Assembly: GCF_018691265.1 (NCBI RefSeq)
Contig: NW_024881329.1
Span: 5,146,001-5,210,000, forward strand
DNA from: Tyto alba
Lineage: Eukaryota > Chordata > Aves > Strigiformes > Tytonidae
Reading direction: 5' to 3'
DNA length: 64,000 bases
In this document: positions 1 through 21,500 of the stretch, piece after piece
How positions within the stretch are numbered: the stretch's first letter is position 1
Layout: the number at the start of each line of letters is the position of its first letter
Made by a program: the position numbers and the translations under genes
Notes under the pieces: generated by a model
What the model was told of the DNA's origin: nothing
Databases searched by the model: none
The model's input: only the letters and a program-made list of their open reading frames with translations

Positions 1-2389
1 ATTCAGCACATCTTTTGATTTGATGTCTGAGAACTAAATCTAAGGAAGACTTTTGGTGTGGCTGAAAAATTTCCCTGTAATGTGACATCTAGTCGTGGTC
101 ATTCCTAAGATCATGTCTTCATCCTTCCCTAACTATAAGAACTGTGTCAAAAGGATAGTGAGAAAGCAAGCAACTACTTAAAGGGGGAGGAGGATATAAA
201 ATGCCCGTTGAGACTTTTTATCAAGTACAATTGATGGCAATCTGTATCAAACACACTTTTAAAAAAGACTTTTTTGGTCTTCAATTTATGGATCTAAAAT
301 GTAATTTCCTTTAGATGAGTACGTTTAGATAATTTTAAATCTTGGCTATCCATTAATATAAAGAATTAAAGCACAAAATATGCACCCTCAGATGTCTAGC
401 TCACAGAGACTATTCTTTGGGGACGCAGAGAAAGGGAAGGTAATGGCTGTGGGCTCCAAAAGGAGTGATCCTTAACCAGAAGGCACCTAGGTATCTATCT
501 AAATAAGGGCTTTAGAGTATCCTTCTGTTTGTGTATTTTCACTAAGACTTCAGTTGGGTTGATGGCAAATCAGTTAATGATTTGCATCATTAATAACAAA
601 CATCAATGCAATATTAATTTTTCCCTCACCCTCCAAAAAGCTCAAATGTGTTACCATGTAAAGGAAGAGTGTTGGGTTTAATTAGAGCTGTGTTACTGAT
701 ACAGAATAATATGGAAGTGAAGGTGCAGCTGTTGAAGGAGAGGAATTGTTTTTGCATTGCCATTTTCTACTGTTATCTCTCACCAAAATGGTTGCTGCAT
801 TAGTGCAGACCTGTTTTCGGTCCGTATTTTAATTGAAAGCAGGAGATTAATGTTGGTTTAGGGTTAAAGATGTAAGTGGTGTGCGTTTGGCATTGTAGGC
901 ATCTGAATTTCTCTTCTAGATCTTTTTCAAATTCTTAAGTTAGAGGTGATTTTTTTCAAACTTAATGTAAGAACACACCACATTTTGTTGTATTTTCTTC
1001 ACTGGTCTCTTAAACATATTACTTTAAAGTGTTGTCACCTAAACACAATGTTAGTTGAACTAGCAAAATACGAAATAAGAATATTAGTCCTCAGTGCATA
1101 TAGTTTGTCCTTGCTGTGCATCTTATGATATTGCATGCAACTACACCAAATCTGATAAGCTGATCTTGTTTTAAGTCAATGATCCTGAACGTGGAATCAA
1201 GCCAACGTGTTGTGTGTAAGCCATATATATGAACCAGCCCGACAGTTGTTGCCTTCAGAGACCACCATCTAACCCTATTTGTAATGGAGACTTCCTTGCA
1301 TTCAGCTTCTTCTACAGCAGAATCGTATTAATAGGATTTGGCTCACACGAATGGCGATCTCTTGAGCACTTGAGAAAACAACCAATAACCTATATGTATT
1401 TGTGGAATTATGAGCCTTTTCTTTTCTGCTTGGAGTACCCTTGCTCGGTGCCTGCCCCTGGCTCTTGTGATCCTGGTCTGGTGCTCACTGAAGCCAGCTG
1501 AGACCTGCAGGCTGCTCAGCAGAACCTGGATTGGGCCCTGTCACCCGCTTTCAGCAGAGAATTTGATGTCTGGACCCAAGCTGACGGAGATCAGTGGCTT
1601 TGCTGCATCAGAAACAGTGTGATGGACTGACACTGTTGTCCAGGCTCATCATATAGTGACAACTCGTTAGAGGTGGGGGACCTGGTCAGAAATCCAGATA
1701 CCTCCATTAGCATGAGTGGGCTTGGAGCAAGACGTCTTCCATGGGCTACCACCTCGGCACCCCAAAGAGCTCACATCTAGTAACCTGCTTGAAAGCTTTC
1801 TTAGAGCAGCATCAAATATCAGCTGTGATGTAAACCACTCAATTTAAATTGAAACTAATTTGATTATTTTGTTAGGCAGATTACCTTCTTAATCTGAAAG
1901 GTAAATGGCAACATTTTGATAAAAGATAGGTAAAATCTGTTTTTTATTTTTAAATTTATCTATTATAGATAGAAATACTTAGCTGTTCAGAATTATCCAT
2001 TTTAAAGAGGTTAAAGTTGGAGAGACTGTAGAAGGGAATCAACAGAGCTGCTGTGTTATGACTGCATTTTTATTTTTGCTCTTTCCATTCCCGAAAATGT
2101 CACTGGATAGTCATGTCTTTAAAAGCTGTGTCAGATCAAAAAATAATTCCAAATAGCAATAATGTGGCTTCATTGTTCCTCTCCACTTTCTCACTGGCTC
2201 CTTCAGAAACCTCACCTTTCTTGTTTATTTTTGCAAGGTCTGAAGAATATGAGACACAGCCTCTGATTTTAAGCCTTGCATTTTTTCTTTACTTCGCATT
2301 TTCCACATTCTTAATTGTTTCAATATCATCTCCATTTATGGCCTGGCTACATGTAGCTGAGAATATGGTGTTTTGCCAATTGATGGGGT
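1..2389. other. Upstream flank of TPH1, no gene recognised
   Basis: AT-rich, CpG-poor sequence. Open frames here are short, and none looks like a conserved protein or carries flanking splice signals that I can defend. In mammals the gene upstream of TPH1 on the same strand is SAAL1, but I could not recognise any SAAL1 coding sequence. A 5' non-coding exon and the promoter of TPH1 may lie here or in 3295-4021, but nothing marks them unambiguously. Confidence 0.6.
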
Positions 2390-3294
2390 TGACAGAAAGG
2401 ACTCAGATACCAACAAAAAGAATAGACTTATTTTACTATCTATTGCAAAATAATACAAAACATAAGATAATGCATTTAGTCAAACTCGTAAGCTTATTAC
2501 ACTCTAGTTATAACAGCAAAGAGAATAAACAAGATAATGCTTCCTAGTCTTAAAATAATGCGACAAGAAAATACAGCGAAACAAGTTAATGCACCTAATC
2601 ATTACTACATAAAGTCAGCGATAGTGATTAAAAAAAGATACATCGCCAGTTGCCCTAATACTTCACCACCATCCAGATCCACAGTCGCTGGGGAGCCTCG
2701 GTTGCAGCGAGGATTTGGAGAACCTTTCCCAGCAATTGGGGGGGTCCTACGCAGTGCATCCACTCGTAGGTGACATCTCCAAAGTTGCTGCAGAGAGGAT
2801 CCAGCTTTTGTATTGTTCAATCAACAGGTTTCAAACTTCAAGCGCAGAAACATCTGGCGTCCCCTCCCTGTTGGATTTTGCCCAAAGCCTGTCCGGGGCT
2901 TAAGCAGGAACCCAAGGGAGCGTGTGTATCTATTTGGGCTATAGTCACATATTTCTCAACAGGATCTGATGTCTGGTGATGCTGCAAGAGGGACCAAACC
3001 CACGTATTTTTAACAGGGTCAGGTGTCTGGCCTCACGGCCTTACTTCATGCCTCTAAATAAAGGCAGATCAGTTGATTGGCTATTATTACATAATGAAAT
3101 TACAACAAGGCTTCTGTACATACCTGTACTAAGATGGACTAGTAATACATTATATATGTGGTTAATACTACGTATGATTAGTACCATATTGTGGGGTGTT
3201 GAGATTCATTTAGAGGTCAGTTTTAGTTCTGGCCTATTGCTCAGGCCTCAATACTTCATATGGTCTGTGATATTCACTGATTTCAACACGGTCA
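2390..3294 (-). mobile_element. Probable solo LTR of an avian ERV (old, minus strand)
   Basis: This block of about 905 bp stands out from its surroundings by a higher CpG content and by retroviral LTR-like layout when read on the minus strand. It starts TGACCGTG, has a CCAAT motif (GCCAATCAA), then a TATA-like CAATACAAAAGC followed by a CTCTCTGCAGC stretch, and ends in CTTTCTGTCA. The ends are therefore TG...CA. The flanks (GGGGT before, GGAAT after on the plus strand) match at only 3 of 5 positions, so a target-site duplication is not proven. No gag, pol or env reading frame accompanies it, so it would be a solo LTR. The family assignment rests on resemblance to bird ERVL-type LTRs from memory. 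The boundaries are approximate. Confidence 0.55.
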
Positions 3295-4021
3295 GGAATA
3301 CGATTACTAATAACGTACAAAACCATGTGTTGGATATCTGAAAATTTGTAGTGTGTGATTTGGGTGATTAAGATAAGGATTTGGCATGTGAATTAGGGGA
3401 GCTGACAGATGGAAGAGCTTGGTTGTGGTTGATGGGAGTGGGACTGTCTCTGCAGTCAACAGATTCTGGTCAGCATAACATTTTAACTCCTTAGGTTTTG
3501 TCTCCTTTCTCTGTAAAAGCAGTGTTTTACAATTATGTAGCAAGAGAAAGGCAGTGATTTTTCAGTTCTGATCTATTAAACCCTGATCCATCTTTTCCTA
3601 CCTATATCCAGTGGGCTCTGGATTATTCCCTTTACCAGTGTTCATTGAATTCACCAACAAGTATGTTGCTCAACTTATTATTTCTGCTGACATCTTATTG
3701 GTCCCTTCAATCAGCATCCCTCCAATGCTAATTATAAACTATACTTTGAAAACATTTTCTGCATCCTAGAGAATGACTAAAGTTGTCTATTAAATCATTC
3801 AACTAAAACAAAGAAATCTAAGTATTTAATCGTCAGATCTCACAGATTCTATGTGTGCCTAACTTTATGCCTGTTATTGTGTAATGATTTAATTGGCCCC
3901 TTTCCTTTTGCGGCTGATCAGTCAAAGCACAATATTACACCAAGACAAATGGAAATGTAAAACTTTACACTTTTTGCACTACTACCAATTAAGAAAAATC
4001 TTTTTGTTTGTTTGCACTTAG
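3295..4021. other. TPH1 proximal upstream region / 5' intron
   Basis: Sequence between the LTR-like block and the first coding exon. It contains inverted CCAAT motifs (ATTGG near 3699 and 3892) but no convincing TATA box or CpG island. It ends in a pyrimidine-rich run and CACTTAG at 4015-4021, which looks like a splice acceptor. Most of this stretch may therefore be the intron after a 5' non-coding exon rather than the promoter itself. Confidence 0.4.
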
Positions 4022-4039
4022 TTAAATAAGTCAAATTAC

Positions 4040-12823
<8,784 letters not shown>

Positions 12824-15070
12824 CATCCCTGTCAGCAGCGTGGTGCACTTGGCAACTCTTTTCCCTTATGTTTTTTTTCTAGGCATGTAATGTGTTGTAT
12901 GCAGAACTCTCTCCTTTACAAATGGAAGAGTGAATGGCCCATAAGGATAACAACTTTACCTTGTTTCTCTGTGTAAAGTCCCTTACAGAATGAATTCCTC
13001 CACCCCCCTTGGATAAAAAAGGCCTGGAGTTGCTGTTGAGAAGCTAATGGGGGAGCAGAGATATTGCTAGACTGGAGCAAAAGTGTGGTCTGTGGATCAG
13101 GGCTGGGATGAGACGCTGAAGAAGGTGGCTTATTAGGCAATAACGGAATAATTCGCCACAGAGAAATGTCTGTTTCTGACTCTAGTAGTCTATTTTCTGG
13201 CACTGCAGGCTTTATAGTGTAGAAGCTATAGTATTCAGTAGCTTCTAAGTCTGTTCTACTAGGTTTAAAACTTGGATGATTACAATGCAGACATCAGGAC
13301 ACAAATAGCTGAAGGTTCACCATGATAAAATTGAGGGCTCAAATCTTGCTTTCAAAGGGATCATTCTTGTTCCCAAAGAATTGCAAATGTGGTTTGGCAT
13401 GCTTCTAGTGTAAGGCACAGATACAGAGCTGTCGCATGAAATCCTGATGCTGTTTGTTTTGGGAGATTTGCTGTTGGCTCAGGGATTCAGGATTTTTGTT
13501 GCCATCCTTGATACGGCACCTGAGGGAAGACGTTTCCTTACAGAAATACCATTTGTCTTTATCCCGATTGAATTAATTTAGCAAACCATCAGGTACTGAC
13601 TTAGCACAAAGTCTAAAATAATTTCCAAATTACAATTTAATATTCCAAATTGTTTCCTCTGTTCTAAAATAATGCCACCAAAGTTTAAAATAACAGCCAA
13701 AGTTCATAGTCCAGTCTGCTTTTTGTAAGAATAAGTATGTTATTGATTACTTGGTCACTATTCACCTACAGAATGTAAGTTTGTGCAGCTTGTGCTTCTT
13801 CTTTACTAGTGCTGAACACCTTAATTCCCTATGAAGCAAATTATATCTGAAAGGCCCAAGCATTTCATAGGAATTCTCTGGCTGAGTGCAACAAACTACC
13901 TTGTAGCGTAAAGTGTATTTAATTCTAAAGAGCACTTTACAAGTGGTGGGAAGCAGTGTCCTGCTGAATTGTTTGTGTCATGTAGCAGCAAACTTCCCGG
14001 GTTTCAGGGTTCCATCATCTCAGCATCCTGCATAGCTGTACAAAGCTGTGCCGGCTGCTCTTTCTGCCAGCCCTGGCAATGAAATGAATATGTGCATGGG
14101 CTGTGACACATTGGAATGGAAGGTCTGTGATGTGCCAGGCGTATTTAATAGCATGCTAGGCGCTGATTCTTCATAGGCAGAGTTTATCAGGAAATCCAGA
14201 GTTTGCAGCTGAGAAGGTCTCTGGACAAACAGACCGAAATCTTAAATACACTGGAGATGCTATTCCCGGATTTTGAGAATTTGAAGGGACTTTCATGAAC
14301 CTCTGTGCTTGAAAATAAGTTTGCGCTTCATCTGCTTTCTGGTAGGCCACATCTGTTCCATAAGCAATCACTGGCCCAGTCTTTCCAATATATTTACTGT
14401 TTAAACCAAGCCTAGGTACGTTTTTTTTCTGTGACTATTAACCCACTAGAACTCTTTTTTCTTTCTTTTTTTTTTTTTTTAAAAGAACTTTTAAGACATA
14501 GAAATATGGTCTACAACATTTAAGGCTTACATTACACCTTAAACTAGATTTTAGGAACTTTGTCTTTCTAAAGAAGAAACCTTCTTATTAAGTGAGTAGT
14601 AAGAGAGGATCTGTTTTGTCTGCTTCTGTGATAACAGTTAATATTCAGCTGCATTTTAAAAAATGTTGGGATTATTATGTTGTTGAAATATATATAAATC
14701 TAAATTACTTCAAATTTTTGTCTGAACTCTGTATATGTGTGAAGTAAGAAACATACTTGATAAATTAGCACCTATTTTGAATACTTTGGAAGAACAGCAA
14801 CTGTATCTTTATTTGCACTTGCGTAGCAAAAACTTAAGTGAACTGCTAAAAGTAATACAGAGAAGATGCATTTCCATGGCATTAACCGTGCTTATGTTTG
14901 GCTTCACGCATCCCAACCTTCTGGCTATGTAGAACAGTAATAATTTAAATATTTTGAACTATTGTGGAGGCTTTAAATGTCAACAGAATAAATGACTTGT
15001 TGATAATTATTGCAAGAAGAAAACCTTTTACTTCAGCACTGTAGCAATAAACTCAAAGCACTCACTTCTG
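12824..15070 (+). other. TPH1: Probable TPH1 3' UTR
   Basis: AT-rich, non-coding sequence from the TPH1 stop to two AATAAA hexamers. There is no splice or coding signal in between and the next gene's CpG island follows at once. A 2.2-kb 3' UTR is inferred; there is no transcript evidence in the sequence. A T-run lies near 14464-14480. Earlier cleavage sites are possible. Confidence 0.55.
14987..15051 (+). terminator. Polyadenylation signals, likely TPH1 3' end
   Basis: AATAAA at 14987-14992 and again at 15046-15051, followed by a T/G-rich stretch (GGTTGGTATGTTTTATACGTGG) from 15078. They lie about 190 bp before the SERGEF CpG island, the expected place for the end of the upstream, same-strand transcript. 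Confidence 0.55.
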
Positions 15071-15558
15071 ACCCAGGGTTGGTATGTTTTATACGTGGTA
15101 CAGGCATTCCACGCCTGTGCCTTGATTCCGTTCGGAACTGTCTATATTTCTTTAAGGAGTGACTTGTTTCCCTCTCATTTTTTAAAGGCTAGGTCTTTTT
15201 GTTTGTTTGTTTTGTTTTATTTCTGTAGAAAGGGGTGTGAGCGGTGCGGGCGTCTCCCAGGCCCCGGCGGGAGCTCCCCCGCCATCCCCGGGCCCCTGTC
15301 AGCGCCGGCGGGACCGGGCGCCCCGGCTTTGGGGGAGTTTGTCCTGAAAGCAGCAGCCGGAGCCGGGGGAGCGCGGGCGGCCGCGGCACCGCCGCCCACC
15401 GACCGCTCCCAGCCGGGGACACCGACCGCGGCAGGGCGCTGCCGGCCGCGCTGCCCGCAGCCCCCGGGCCGAGGCGGGGCCCCGCCGGAGCCCGCCCCGC
15501 CCCGCCTCTTCCTCCCCGGCCTGCGGCGCGGCGGGAAGGGCCGGGGGCCGCCGGCCCC

Positions 15559-15582
15559 ATGGAGCCGCTGCTCTTCGCGTGG
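15559..15582 (+). CDS. SERGEF: SERGEF coding exon 1 (residues 1-8)
   Basis: ATG in the CpG island encodes MEPLLFAW, followed by donor GTAAGC; phase 0. There is no other ATG between the island start and here. The short N-terminus aligns with the end of the alanine-rich leader of the human protein (LFAWGANSYGQLG). Confidence 0.93.
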
Positions 15583-18500
15583 GTAAGCGGGCGCTCGGCG
15601 TGGTGAGGTGAGGGGGGGCGGCCGGGGCCCGCCTCCTGCCCCGCTGCCGCGAGATGGCGGCGGGCGGGACGCGGGGCTCGGGGGGCCGCCAGCTGCCGGC
15701 CCCGAGCCGCGTTCCCCCGGGGAGGGGCGGCCCCGGGGTTCGCCCTCCCCCCAAAAAGAATGACGCTGGGGAAGAGTTGCGGTGGGTCGCCCTCATGGCG
15801 CTTGGCGGGCTCTTGGCCGTCGCGCGGGGAAGCCGGGAAGGTGAAGGCTTGTGGTCCCGCCGTGGCCTGCTGCGCGCGGACCTGCTGCGCGGGGACCTGC
15901 TGCGCGGGGACCTGCTGCGCGGGGACCTGCTGCGCGCGGACGGCGGGAAGCGCGTTTCGCGTTGACTCTCTGGCCTGAGGTGGATTCCTGGGCTCTTCGA
16001 AAGAAAAAAAGACTTTTTGGTTTGTTTGTGGTTCATCAAGACTTTCGGTTTGTTTGTGGTTCATCAGAACGGTGGTTTTTACCTGATGAACAAAGGAGGT
16101 CTAAGCGCCGTTAAGTGGGTGTCGTTTTCCCTCGTTACTCGTTTTGCGCTGCGGTGGTCGCGTTTGGGAATAACCCATCAGTCTTGGAAGGGCGAAAGCA
16201 GGTCGGCGCGTTAGAGCTGGGAGAGACGCGTGTGGCTCCCGGGTCCCCAGGCACCTGTTTTCTTTTTGCACCTTATCTCAGCTTGCCTGTTGTAAAGACT
16301 TGAAAATTTAGCGCGAGTTATAGGCTAAAATGAGAGCTTTTGACACGCCTTCTTAAAAAAATTACGTGCTAAGTAGTAACACGCTCTAAAACTGTCTGCC
16401 ACTAGTAGTGACTGTGAGAGAACAACTTGATCTGCCTCTTGAGCTCAAATCCTGACATCTCATCCACCCGCTAACTGTGGGCTGAGGCGACCAGCCTGAT
16501 GCTTTTGGCTAAAATGCTGTAGGTACAAAATGTTTATTGCTAAATGTGTCCTTTTAAGATACAGCAGGTGCTACATCTCTGGGGGGAGGGGGGTGGGTGT
16601 GGTGGCAACTGGAGAGCAGCTGGGCAGGGGGAGGGAGCACAGTTGAGACGGGGAAGGTCCCAGCTGGGAGCAATTTGGGTGTTGAGTGTTGCTGTTACTG
16701 CCCTGTGTGGGCTAGGAAAGTTACTGAATCCGCCTTTGTGAATGGAAGTTGCTGTTCAAACTATTGGACACTTAATAAAGCTTAAATTGGCAAAGAAATT
16801 CCCTGACACGTTACCATATCGTCAGTGGTTGCTTTCTGTGATTGGTTTAGTGGCTATAATCTTGTACTTATAAATTTATATAGTAATTATAATGGCTTTG
16901 TTTTCATTTTGACCACTTCAACTTAAAAGACTTCGTTAACAAGGGATAAATCTTTCTGCTTTACTCATCGAGGTTCAATGGTAGCATGTCTTTCTGATGT
17001 CATTTTGGAGGTGGACTGCCAGAAAACATTGGCATGAATAAGACCTTAGGAGTGGGAATCATTAGCATTAAAATTAAACAGGTGGTAATCATCCTGCTAA
17101 TGAAGCTTTCTTCCTTAGTAACTGGTAGCCTGCTGTTAAAGTCTTACCAGGATATTTTCTAGCATGTTCCTTAATATACTGGGGTTGGAAGGGCAGCCTT
17201 CATGGCAGCAAATTTAGGACAGTCCTGGTCTGTAATTCTGGGGCTACTGTGTGACAGCAGTAAGAATGAAGATTGACATTTTGGGGGATTTTCAGGAGCA
17301 AATACTGGCAGGTTAATCTGTGACATGTCCCCAGTAAGCTTGCTCACTGTTAGGAGCAGATGCATATCTTTTTTTGTTGACCTTTTTAAAAAGTGTGTTA
17401 TTTTCCTTTGTGTATTTGAAGGGTGCAAACAGCTACGGACAACTTGGTCTTGGTCATAAAGAGGATGTGCTGGTACCTCAGTCACTGAAAGATGTTTCCT
17501 GCAAATGTCAAGACATTAAAAGCATTACTGGAGGAGGGGGACATTCTGCAGTTATCACTGGTAAAAACATTGCACTTGTAAGGAGTGTATGACTTTTAAA
17601 CACGTTTTCTTTTCCTGTTTCCCTGTTGATTTGGTGCTGCCACCTATCTGTGGCTTCTGTTTCTGATCAAATTCAGTTCTTATTTGCAAAACAGGTTCCT
17701 GCTGTGCCAATTCACTCAATATTTCTGGGAAGTTGGGGAAATTCCTGTTTTGCTTATCTTGTGTGGTTACTTTATGGCTATTTGAGGACTGTTTCTTAAC
17801 CTGTTTCATAAACCAGCTTTTCATACAAAGCGGTCAGTTTTTCTGTGTTGAGGATGGGGGCATGGGAGGGAGAAGTCAAGTGGAAGGTTATTCAATCTTG
17901 AGAGGTTTTAAGGTAAGGAGCAGAAGCTAGCGTCTGGTCTCTGAAAGGTTCTGTTGTATGCCATAGCGGATTATGGGAAAGAAAAGATACAAACAGATGT
18001 GAATGGGATAAAGAAGTTCATCATGCATCTTAGAGAGAGGTGTCTCTTTTACCATATGGATTGTCTCCCTTGACAAATCCAACTCTCAATAGCTGTGCTT
18101 CTTCAGAGATGTTTCTGATCCATGAGGAATAACTGCTTCTCTTTTTGCTCGATGGCAGTGCCTAAAATGACACCCAATCACTGTCCTTATTTGTCACAGG
18201 ATCTCATGGATGTAAGCTTGTCTCTTTAGTCTGTGAAGTGAGACCTGACTTGTTTTGTTTTGTTTTTAATTCCAGGTTCAGGAGAACTCTTTGTATGTGG
18301 CCATAACAAAGATGGGCAGCTGGGATTGAATCACACAGAGGATGTACTGCGTTTTACCTTGTGCACTGCCCTGTCTGGCTGTTGTGTAAAACAAGTTGCC
18401 TGTGGCTGGGATTTTACAATCATATTAGTAGGTAAATCTGTCTGTCGTAAGAGCTGAAGAGATATCTTGATCTAGAGAACACACTGAAAGTTTCACATGG

Positions 18501-21500
18501 CTATTGCTTGTGAGACACAGGTACTTACAGGTTTTAAGCGACTTGCCTTGTAAATTAAATTACTCCGTGTTGCTTTTACCACAGTGAACTTCAGACTTTT
18601 GCTGAACATGGTGTGTAAGATGAGAAGCCTATGGCATCGGGGCTTTGGAACAGGGCATGTTAGGTCCTGTTTTGAGCTATTAGGCTGTTGTGTTTTGCTT
18701 GTTAGAATGTTACAGTGCTTTGCTTTTGCTTGCGAATCTACTGATTGGGCTCTAACACTTCATTTTGCAGAATCTGGCCTAGTTCTGTCGTGTGGATCTA
18801 ACTCTTTTGGACAATTAGGAGTTCCTCAAATTTCAGGTCCGTGCTTGATTCCACAACAGATTGAGGTAAAGATTTAAAGGGAATTGTGCTTTGGAGCTCT
18901 GTACTTTATATTGCTTCCAGCAATTTACAAAGGTTGTCTGACCTCAGTGGGCTTAAAGCCAGACTCTTCAACTGTTTTTTGTTAGAGCCTATCTGTTACA
19001 GTAAACTTACAAAGTAAAGGACCATTGACCCATAAACGAGAAACTAAGGCTGCTTTTATTGTTGTATGAAGAAGTTGCCCGCTTCTAAGAGAAAGTTGTC
19101 TCTTTCACTAGCAGTTATAACATTTCATAATGTATTTTGATAACATCTGAAGAGTGAGTCTGATGCTCAGATGATGTAAAGGGATACCAAAGGTAAGGAA
19201 ACTGCAGATTGACTCCAGCTGAAGTTCTGCTGCAAGTTAGTAAGATATTAGAAATGTTTTGGTATGTGAAGGTATGTGCCTTCACTGTACCTTGTTGGAG
19301 GTTTGTGCTTAATAGTTCAAAGCAAAACAAAACAAACCAACAATAACCTGCCCCTGAAAAAACCAAACTGCATGATGGAGTTCAACACAGTAAGTTATGC
19401 TAATTGTCTTGATCTATTGCTCTTGTGCTTCTTGTGTAGCAGCTCTGTTTTTTAAGTATGTGTTGTTTTTTTGAGTTTTACAATTGTCAGGGTTTCTTCC
19501 TTCAAAATGAGGACTGCAGTATTATTTCTTGGCTGTAAAAATAGTTAGGTAAAAATAAGTGGTCACCCCCAAAATAGCAGTAGTGTGAGAAAGTATGTAG
19601 CTGCTGGAAAACTAGACCTGAGAGAATAAACTTTACTTTTATCGCTTTTGAGATTAAATTATTTTTTACTTTTGCATGTAAAGGAACTGACAGGTACATT
19701 GACTCGCTTCTCATCTAATCTCTATTATTTACCAAACAATATCAACTTCCAAGGAAACAGGATGGAAAAGTTAAGTAAAAATTTCTCTGTTGTCCAGTAC
19801 ATTCAATTATAAACACTGAAGTCTGGACTCCAACTCCTGTCGTTCCTATAAGTCATGTGGAAATGTGTGGTGATAATTGTGGGTGAGGCGCTGCTGAGTG
19901 TGAGTGGGGAGCTCGGAATATCTCCAAATTAATTGCTTGAAAACATTTTAACTAGTATGTACTGAGACTTCTATAACATCAGAAAAGCTTTCCTGTTGTT
20001 GGCTATAAGCCTAACAGTTTAAAGGAATTTATCACAGGAATTCTAATCAATCCCCAGTTTACACTGTTGTTTCTTCTTTGGAGAACACTAATTAAACTCT
20101 TCTCCATCCATGCGACCTCTCATGTCTAATGAAAGTAATAACTTTAGAGCTGGAAGGATTCTCAGACAAGAAATTTAGCCTCATGGCTCATGATGGATAC
20201 ATACTGCTTCGTTGTTTCTTTAATGGAGGAGGAGGACAGCTGATCCCTAGGTGACCCCTTGTGAATTAACCCCTAAGGGTTAACTCACCTGATGCTTCTG
20301 TATCCTTGATGTTTCCCGGAGCATCATTCCAGTATGGTGCCTTGAAAATGGTGGTATTGACAGTGCTGGTCTGAATCTAACCATGTAGACCATTCCTTCA
20401 TCTGGAATATTTTCTCTTTTGGTTTGTATCCTGTTAAATGCTTGGGCTTGATGCCATCTGTTCTAAATAGATGAGAAGAATAATAAATTTGCAGAATACT
20501 CAGAAGTGGAGAAGTGAAGTACCTTGTGCAAACTTAACTCAAGGGTTTTATGCATGCATGCCTTGGTATAGTTGTCTTTTGCATGATCATATGGGGCACC
20601 CTTCAGTGGTGTAGGTGCTACTATCGGTGGTATTGTTTGTGGTTGCAAGACTTGGTAAGGCTGAACAGCTTGATGGAACTTACTACTGTTTGCCACTGGT
20701 ATTTGCTGTGTGCTATGGTGTAGTTCTTGAGAAACACCGAGTTAAAATTAAGAAATAAACATATTTGTATTGCCAAGGTTCGTTATTTCATGTGAAGATT
20801 TTGACTATGGCTTTTTTATTGACACAAAGCTGTACATGCAGTTGCTTTGCTAGATTTTTTTTCTTAAATGTTCCCAGTGATTTTTGTTTGTCAAAATGCA
20901 CTACTTTTGTGATACAAAATGTTGATATGCACTGTGACATGCAGGCTGGAATTGGAAGAATTATTTTCATAGCATTCCATCTGTTTGGCGTATTTTGCTT
21001 TTAGAGGCACTAAATACAAAAAGCAGCTAAAATACATTTTTCTTTTTTTTGAGTAGTGTCTCAAAGAGAAGGTGGTGAATATTGCTGCAGGACTCAGACA
21101 TGCCCTTGCTGCTACAGGTAAATATGTCATAAGTTTAATAACATTTCAGTAACAAGTGAAATGGAGTTTTTATGGCTTGGATGGGGAGAGGGAGGGAGGG
21201 AAGATGAAGTTTATTTTATCTACTATTTATTTTAAATATCACAGGGAAAATTCTGCTAAAAATCTTATACTAAGATTTGCGTACAAATTAACGTGAATAA
21301 TAAAAATGCTGGAAACATCTTTGTGGAAATTGGTGGTGAAGTGTTCTCCAAGAACTTGGTGTGATAGTTTATTAACAAGTTAATTTTCTGATGGGTAGAG
21401 TACTTACTGATTTCTCCTATTCTGAAACAAAACACAAAAGGAAGCTTTTTCTGGAGAAAAATATTTCTGGTCAATCAAAATATCTTCTTAGGATTTTAAA

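Larger units (their letters stand above)
15237..15965 (+). promoter_or_regulatory. SERGEF: CpG-island promoter of SERGEF
   Basis: Abrupt change from AT-rich DNA to very GC- and CpG-rich DNA around the SERGEF start codon and the start of intron 1. GC boxes are seen at 15471-15480 (GAGGCGGGGC) and 15491-15506 (CCCGCC repeated), followed by CTCTTCCTCC, an ETS-type site, with no TATA box. This is a typical housekeeping promoter. The transcription start is probably between about 15250 and 15540; the exact site is not visible. G-rich runs may form quadruplexes. Confidence 0.85.
15583..17421 (+). other. SERGEF intron 1
   Basis: The first 380 bp are CpG island with the 15-bp tandem array; the rest returns to ordinary composition. 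A G-rich patch lies at 16580-16660. No other gene is seen. Confidence 0.85.

Noticed and set aside
1..4000. Expected 3' end of SAAL1, the upstream neighbour in mammals
   Set aside because: I could not recognise any SAAL1 exon; it probably lies before the window.
15189..16064. Minus-strand frames of 246 and 291 codons, rich in R, S, A and P
   Set aside because: They lie across the CpG island and the 15-bp tandem array. High GC removes stop codons in all frames and a 15-bp unit keeps frames open; no domain or splice logic supports a gene.
17180..17200. GGGGTTGGAAGGGC, reminiscent of the 3' part of CR1 LINEs
   Set aside because: Too short, with no CR1 3'-terminal repeat next to it. I found no convincing CR1 copy in the window.
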